Of a stretch of 64,000 nt of DNA, positions 59,050 to 64,000 are shown in pieces. The number at the start of each line of letters is the position of its first letter. Within the stretch, counting starts at the first letter, position 1. The notes under the pieces were generated by a model. That model was not told the DNA's origin. It worked only from the letters and a program-made list of their open reading frames with translations, and made no database searches. Source of the stretch: Nocardia salmonicida NBRC 13393 (GTDB lineage: Bacteria; Actinomycetota; Actinomycetes; Mycobacteriales; Mycobacteriaceae). The translations under genes and the position numbers were made by a program. The stretch spans positions 531,515-595,514 of the forward strand of contig NZ_BDBR01000002.1 of the NCBI RefSeq assembly GCF_001613085.1, read 5' to 3'.

Positions 59050-60428
59050 GCGATTTGCCTCCTCGATGGATCGGAACCCGTTGGCGCTCATTACATCATC
59101 TCGCCGCGCTGGATTGAGGCTTCGCGATGGCGATTCGCCCAAGATACGGCTGATCCGCGTCGAGGACCTGACGGGGAGATCGCCTTCGGTCGTCAGCGCG
59201 CTCGATCAGATCCGCACGGGAACCTTCGAAGAACTTGCCGCTGCCGGGTTGGACACTTCTCGGCGAGATGGCGAACCCTGACTTGCGGAGGTTCGCCAAT
59301 GACGCTGTCGCCGGATCGAACTCCGAGACGGGTTGAATCTTCGCTCCGGGGTGTGCCCCACCCCGCAACTCTACGACCACACCTGGTCCCTGCCTGATAT
59401 CGAAGGCACAGCGACCAACCTTCATCACTGACATCGGCCATCGACACTGTGAATCGCACAGATCTTGCCGAGGCTCAACGGCTCGGTGTCGTGGATCGTC
59501 GGGTCCTTCAGTGTTAGTCGTCTTGAACCGGATTCGATGCTGCGCATTCGTCTAACACGGTCGACACGATAGCCCCATCTAGAAGGGGTCCACGCCGACA
59601 GACCCGCTGGGCCCGGCTTGCTCGGCGCCCACCAGTGCGGTGGACACAATTACGCCGACCGCGCCACGCATTTGGCCCGAGGCCTTCCCTGCTCCATAGC
59701 CAATGCATGTGACCGAGGATGGTTTCCAACGCTGCAAAGAGTGAATATTTTCATGCTTAGATACGCATATCTATATTTATACATGTGATGCCGGGTAGTT
59801 CAGACAACCCAATGAGCCAACTGCGACGGATACATTCCACTTGATGCCGAACCACAGCATCCGGCCACCGATATCTGAACAGACGGTTCCAACCTGACTG
59901 CCGCGCCACCGATATCCACCAAGCCGACAGCGCTTTCTTCTGGCTGTCGTTCACCGCGCTACGCGCTTTAGCGATCACCGCAGGTGTGCCCGCCGCCGAA
60001 GCACGGGTCTGGTGGAGGGCAGCCTGCCCCAGAGTTTCATCGCCCTGCCGATTCTCTCGCTCACACACCAGCCCGGCACCGAAATAGAGCCTCGAACCTG
60101 GGCGCCAGCCGCATGTGAACCTTCTGCTATTCCTAGCGTCCATGTCCCACCTTCGGCCGTGCAGACGTTCAGGTGAACAAGCTGACCCGGGGTCAGAGCT
60201 TCGCCACTGCATTCCGCCAGGTGCTCTTCACCACCAGAAGTCGAGCATGGAGATCGCCGACGCGCTCTACGGCGTGCGCATGCGCGGCGACGGCATCACC
60301 CAGGTGATCTCGCAGCGGTTGAACCGGGCCGAGGTGTCCGACGCCGATTCAGTGGGCGGTCCCGCGTAGCAGTCCCACTGCACGGATTGTGAAGCTGCGT
60401 GGCTCGGTCCGCTGTTAGCGTGCGACAG
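59050..60428. other. Gene-poor region with coding-like fragments
   Basis: Nearly 1.4 kb with no gene I can support. A 112-codon minus-strand frame at 59096-59434 and a 151-codon one at 59757-60212 lack recognisable domains. At 60178-60369 two plus-strand frames read like one broken protein ([18 protein letters not shown], then [16 protein letters not shown]), suggesting a decayed gene. Bases about 59735-59790 are strikingly AT-rich for this genome. Composition and fragments suggest past insertion and decay, in keeping with the IS701 remnant nearby. Confidence 0.5.
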
Positions 60429-61061
60429 ATGAAACGTGTTACTGCATCGATCGTCGCCGGTGTCGCGGCCGCGCTCCTAGCTCCACTGCCCGCCGCGGGC
60501 GCCGACACCGGTTCGTCGTCGCTGTCCGGCGGCGGTTCGTCCTCGCTGTCGGGCAACCAGTCCGAGCTGCCGCCGTACGCGCAGTGGATCGGCGAGATCA
60601 CCCCGGTCGTGGCCGAGGCGAAGACCTATCTCGCCGGTCGGCTGCCCGGCGCGACCCGGCCCGCGATCGTCTTCGACATCGACAACACGACGCTGGAGAC
60701 CACTTACAACACCGGCCTGATCATCCCGGCGATCCAGCCGGTGCTCGGCCTGGCGACCTGGGCGAAACAGCACGGCGCCGCAATTATCTTCGTCACCGGC
60801 AGGCCCGCCCTGGTCAACGCCTACTCGCAAGCGAACCTGACCTCGGTCGGCTACCCGGTTGACGCGCTGTACGGCAGTGCGCCGACCACGCTGTCGGCGG
60901 GCAATGCCGGGCTGGCCGAGTACAAGACCGCGAGCCGGGCCGACATCGAGAGCAAGGGCTACACGATCGTCGCCAATATCGGCAACAGTGCGTCGGACCT
61001 GTCCGGTGGGCATGCCGAGCGCACCTTCAAGTTCCCCGACTACAACGGCGCACTGAACTGA
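60429..61061 (+). CDS. Secreted HAD-type acid phosphatase-like protein
   Basis: A 210-residue exported protein. A signal peptide (ASIVAGVAAALLAPLPAAGA) is followed by a Ser/Gly-rich linker and a HAD phosphatase domain: nucleophile motif I IVFDIDNTTLE, motif II IFVTGRPALV, a Lys in LAEYKTASR and motif IV-like ANIGNSASDLSG. It resembles class B/plant-type acid phosphatases acting on external phosphomonoesters. The ATG at 60429 opens the signal peptide; an earlier GTG is possible. Confidence 0.85.
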   Translation: MKRVTASIVAGVAAALLAPLPAAGADTGSSSLSGGGSSSLSGNQSELPPYAQWIGEITPVVAEAKTYLAGRLPGATRPAIVFDIDNTTLETTYNTGLIIPAIQPVLGLATWAKQHGAAIIFVTGRPALVNAYSQANLTSVGYPVDALYGSAPTTLSAGNAGLAEYKTASRADIESKGYTIVANIGNSASDLSGGHAERTFKFPDYNGALN

Positions 61062-61525
61062 TCCGCGTGGTGCGGCCTTCCGGCGCCGGGTAGATCAGTG
61101 TCCGCGGCGCCGGGGAGCCGTCATAGCGCCCGCCGACCGGAGCCGAGCCACTGGGTGTGGCCGACGTGACGGTCATCGCCAGCCCGATGAAAAGTGCCGC
61201 GTCCTCGGCGAATCGGCGGTCAGCCAGCCTGCGCCGACTCGCCGCGCCGCCCACCATGCCGCAGGGCGGGCAGGTCGGCTTGCCAGCCGCCGTTCTCGCG
61301 GATCAGCTGCCAGGTGTTGCCGAACTGTGGACCGCGCCGACAGGAAGGGTAGCTCACGCCCTTCGGTTCAACCAGATCGCCCACTGCCCAACATCTTTGG
61401 ACTCCACCCACGAGGCAGATGCACGCCCGGCTGACACTGTATATACGCGGGTCCGCTGGCGGTGGTCCGCCACCGAGCCCGCTGCCGTCGTGACCGCAAC
61501 GCCCGCTACCTTGAAGTTCGTGCCA
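61062..61525. other. Intergenic region with short minus-strand reading frames
   Basis: About 460 bases between the convergent phosphatase and quinone oxidoreductase genes. Two minus-strand frames look partly protein-like: 61220-61411 (VEPKGVSYPSCRRG and FGNTWQLIRENGGWQADL) and 61027-61257 (hydrophobic AALFIGLAMTVTSATPSG). Neither is convincing alone; a decayed small secreted protein gene is possible. Confidence 0.3.
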
Positions 61526-62470
61526 TCAGCTGATGTCGATGACGATCTTGCCGCTGTTGTGTCCGGCGTCGAGGAGTCGATGGGCCTCAGCGATCTGATC
61601 GAGGCGAAGAACTTTCCCGATCCGCGGACGTGCCAGCCCGCGTTCGAAAACCGGGGTCATTTCGGTGAGCCGTGCGCGCTCCCGGGTGAGGAAGATGCCA
61701 TACAGCGTTTGGTTGCGCTGATACAGAGAGTCGAGGGATCCGTCCGGAGCGAGGACCGTAGCTACCTTGCCGCCGTCCCGTGTGGCAGACAGGCTGCGTG
61801 CCACGTTGCCCCCGCCGACGGTGTCGAGAACGGCATCGACGCCGAGGCCACCGGTATGTTCGCGAGCCACTTCGACGAAGTCCTCCGACTCATAGTCGAT
61901 CGGAGTCGCACCCAACTCACCCACCATCTCCATGTTGGCCGAACCGGCCGTAGCCAACACCGACGCTCCTGCGGCCTGGGCGAATTGGATAGCGAAAGAC
62001 CCCACACCACCTGACCCGCCGTGCACCACCACCACTTGTCCCGGCCGAACCGCGAGCCGCCGGACTATCGCCTCCCACGCTGTCCCACCAGCCAAGGGGA
62101 TCGCCGCCGCCTCGCCGAACGTCAGCGCCGACGGTTTCGGCGCCACGATCGCGGCGGACGCGACATGGTATTCGGCGTACGCGCCTCCGCCCTCGGCGAG
62201 TTCCGAGGTGTAATACACCTCATCACCCACCGCGAAATCGCTGACGCCTGCGCCGATTTCGGCGACAACCCCGGCGACATCACTGCCCAGAACTGCGGGC
62301 AACGACAGCTGCGGATTCACCGCACCTTCGCGCACGAGCGCATCCACCGGATTCGCACTCGACGCATGCACCCGCACCAGCACCTCCCCCGGCCCGGGGC
62401 GCGGTGTATCCACATCCTGGACCCCGAGCATGTCGGGTCCACCGAATTCCTTGATCACCGCTGCACGCAT
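61526..62470 (-). CDS. NADPH:quinone oxidoreductase-like enzyme (zinc-independent MDR)
   Basis: A 314-residue medium-chain reductase. LGVQDVDTPRPGPGEVLVRV and ASSANPVDALVREGAV open the GroES-like domain, and VVVHGGSGGVGSFAIQFAQA is the NADPH-binding motif. No zinc-ligand cysteines are present, which places it with quinone oxidoreductases rather than alcohol dehydrogenases. The ATG at 62470 follows GGTGGGAG. It starts 43 bases after the aldehyde dehydrogenase stop on the same strand, so the two may be co-transcribed. The substrate is unknown. Confidence 0.9.
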   Translation of the reverse strand: MRAAVIKEFGGPDMLGVQDVDTPRPGPGEVLVRVHASSANPVDALVREGAVNPQLSLPAVLGSDVAGVVAEIGAGVSDFAVGDEVYYTSELAEGGGAYAEYHVASAAIVAPKPSALTFGEAAAIPLAGGTAWEAIVRRLAVRPGQVVVVHGGSGGVGSFAIQFAQAAGASVLATAGSANMEMVGELGATPIDYESEDFVEVAREHTGGLGVDAVLDTVGGGNVARSLSATRDGGKVATVLAPDGSLDSLYQRNQTLYGIFLTRERARLTEMTPVFERGLARPRIGKVLRLDQIAEAHRLLDAGHNSGKIVIDIS

Positions 62471-62513
62471 ACTCCCACCACCTCTCTCGGCAAGAACCTC
62501 ATGTCGATCGGTA

Positions 62514-63914
62514 TCAGCCGCCCGCGCCTGCGATTTCCGAGTTCGTCGGAACGGTGCGAATCAGCTTGTGGTTGGCGAATTCCCCCATCCCGTAGTGCGA
62601 GAGCTCGCGGCCGAATCCCGAGCGCTTGACCCCGCCGAAAGGCAGTTCGGGGGCGGTCCCGGTGGGGTGATTGATCCACACCATGCCGGCGGCGAGCTGG
62701 TCCGCGACCGATCGGGCGGCGTCGGCGTCACCCGAAAAGATGGTGGCTCCCAGTCCGAAGGTCGACGCATTGGCTTTCGCCACCGCCTCGTCAGCGTCGT
62801 CGACCGCGTAGACGACGGCGACCGGGCCGAACAGTTCTTCGCTGTACGCGCGCATATCCGCGGTGACTCCGGTCAGCACCGTAGCTTCGAAGTAGGCGCC
62901 GGGTCGATCGATTCGATGACCGCCGATCTCGGCAGTAGCTCCTCGGTCGAGTGCGTCCTGCACGATTTCCGCGAGATCGGCAGCGGCTTGATCGGAAGAC
63001 AGTGGCCCCAGCGTGGTCGCCGCGTCCTGTGGGTCCCCGGCCTTCAAGGTCCCGAAAGCCTGGACCAGTCCCTCGACAAAACGGTCGTAGAGGCCCTGGA
63101 CGACGAAGAATCGCTTCGAGGCCACGCAGCTCTGCCCGGTGTTGGCCATTCGCCCGGTGACCGCGCCCTCGATCAGCCGATCGAAGTCATCGCCATCGTC
63201 GAGAACGATGAACGGGTCGCTGCCGCCGAGTTCGAGCACTGACTTCTTGAGGTTCTTGCCGGCATGTTCGCCCACACTCGCGCCGGCGGCCTCACTTCCG
63301 GTGAGCGAGACGCCCTTGATTTTGGGGTTGCCGATGATGCGCGCGATCTTCGAACCGGAGACGAAAAGATTGGTGTACACGCCCTTCGGGGCTCCGGCGT
63401 CGGCGAACAGCTGTTCCAGGGCCAGCGCCGATTGTGGGCAATTGCTGGCGTGTTTGATCAGCACTGTGTTGCCGAGTGCCAGGTTCGGGGCGGCGAAGCG
63501 AACAACCTGGTACAGCGGGAAGTTCCACGGCATTACCCCGAGCAGAGTCCCGATCGGCACGGTGCGCACGATCGCAGTACCGTCGTCGACCTCGATACTC
63601 TCATCCGCGGTCATTTCCTGGCTGTGGTTCGCGTAGTACCGCAAGATCTCCGAAGCCAGCGCAACCTCGCCTTTGCTCTCGCCGATCAACTTGCCCATCT
63701 CCAGTGTCAGCAGCGGCGCCAGCTCATCTGCCCGATCTGCCATGAGCTGTGCGGCTCGGGCGAGAACGGCCGCACGCTCGGATTTCGTCGTGGCGCGCCA
63801 GGACGCGAATGCACCGTCTGCGACGTCGACGGCATCGTCGACTTTCTGGTCGCTGAACTCGTCGAACTCCTCGACTGTGACATTGTCGGCCGGGTTGATC
63901 GTTGCGATCGCCAT
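62514..63914 (-). CDS. gabD: Succinate-semialdehyde dehydrogenase (GabD1-like)
   Basis: A 466-residue aldehyde dehydrogenase. Catalytic Cys263 (NTGQSCVASKRFF), general base Glu228 (SVLELGGSDPF) and Asn131 (MPWNFPLYQ) are all present, and the cofactor loop is SLTGSEAAGASVG. Length and motifs match the GabD1-type succinate-semialdehyde dehydrogenases of mycobacteria, which oxidise succinate semialdehyde to succinate. I prefer the ATG at 63914 over the one at 63920 because the GAAAGGA ribosome binding site is then properly spaced. It lies upstream of the quinone oxidoreductase gene on the same strand. Confidence 0.9.
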   Translation of the reverse strand: MAIATINPADNVTVEEFDEFSDQKVDDAVDVADGAFASWRATTKSERAAVLARAAQLMADRADELAPLLTLEMGKLIGESKGEVALASEILRYYANHSQEMTADESIEVDDGTAIVRTVPIGTLLGVMPWNFPLYQVVRFAAPNLALGNTVLIKHASNCPQSALALEQLFADAGAPKGVYTNLFVSGSKIARIIGNPKIKGVSLTGSEAAGASVGEHAGKNLKKSVLELGGSDPFIVLDDGDDFDRLIEGAVTGRMANTGQSCVASKRFFVVQGLYDRFVEGLVQAFGTLKAGDPQDAATTLGPLSSDQAAADLAEIVQDALDRGATAEIGGHRIDRPGAYFEATVLTGVTADMRAYSEELFGPVAVVYAVDDADEAVAKANASTFGLGATIFSGDADAARSVADQLAAGMVWINHPTGTAPELPFGGVKRSGFGRELSHYGMGEFANHKLIRTVPTNSEIAGAGG

Positions 63915-64000
63915 GATCATTCCTTTCGGCAGGGTGGGCCAGCTTCCTCCGTAATAGCCGCTGCGAACAACAGCAAACACTGCCCACACAGCACTCACCA

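Overview
The window is high-GC actinobacterial chromosome, most likely from Nocardia or a close relative in the mycolic-acid-producing Mycobacteriales. The argument rests on gene content. It carries a ChoD-type cholesterol oxidase, a glucosyl-3-phosphoglycerate synthase of the mycobacterial type, an LprG/LppX-type lipoprotein, a PKS18-like type III polyketide synthase, homologues of the M. tuberculosis Rv3531c-Rv3530c-Rv3529c trio, a TNT-domain protein and many TetR/MerR/IclR/GntR regulators. I saw no rRNA, tRNA, CRISPR array, replication origin or intact insertion sequence. Sequence identities are from memory of protein families; no database search was run.

Layout, left to right. 0-5 kb: an AurF-like diiron oxygenase (cut by the left edge), an orphan LutC-like protein, and a MerR-TetR regulator pair divergent from choD. 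4.8-7.5 kb: a decayed NAD(P)-binding protein gene, a secreted DUF5995-type protein and an NmrA-like reductase. 7.5-11.9 kb: a probable biuret/allophanate nitrogen-scavenging operon (NCS2-like permease, BiuH-like hydrolase, AtzF-like amidase) under a GntR regulator with a clear operator. 12-14.4 kb: a Pro/Gln/Gly-rich membrane protein and an IclR regulator. 14.4-20.4 kb: one tightly packed operon joining PAPS synthesis (cysD, cysNC) to a sulfotransferase, an SDR and a DUF1214-like protein. 20.4-25.8 kb: an ASCH/winged-helix protein, then a five-gene corrinoid-uptake operon behind a cobalamin riboswitch.

26-44.8 kb is mostly single genes and regulators: a small secreted peptide, MarR, an SGNH hydrolase, 3-hydroxybutyrate dehydrogenase with an MHS transporter and divergent LysR, TetR with an NTF2-like protein, a TipA-type MerR, a MOSC protein, a HEAT protein overlapping a MerR-HEAT fusion, a GNAT, a methyltransferase, a membrane-anchored HNH protein facing a tandem TerD protein, and GpgS. 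44.8-50.4 kb: a candidate lipid biosynthesis-and-export cluster (LprG-like lipoprotein, cytochrome b5-desaturase fusion, type III PKS, SyrD/PvdE-like ABC exporter). 50.6-55.2 kb: a DUF4254-like protein, an HTH-TPR regulator and a WhiJ-like set (HTH-DUF5753, DUF574 methyltransferase, DUF397). 55.3-61 kb: an acyltransferase-SGNH protein, decayed alpha/beta-hydrolase and IS701-type remnants, a secreted TNT-domain toxin with a small probable immunity protein, a gene-poor stretch and a secreted HAD phosphatase. 61.5-63.9 kb: a quinone oxidoreductase and a succinate-semialdehyde dehydrogenase.

The strongest leads for new biology are the PAPS-to-sulfotransferase operon, the type III PKS/desaturase/exporter/lipoprotein cluster, the TNT pair and the B12-riboswitch operon with its ferredoxin-domain protein. 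Several divergent gene pairs also carry well-formed palindromes placed inside recognisable promoters.
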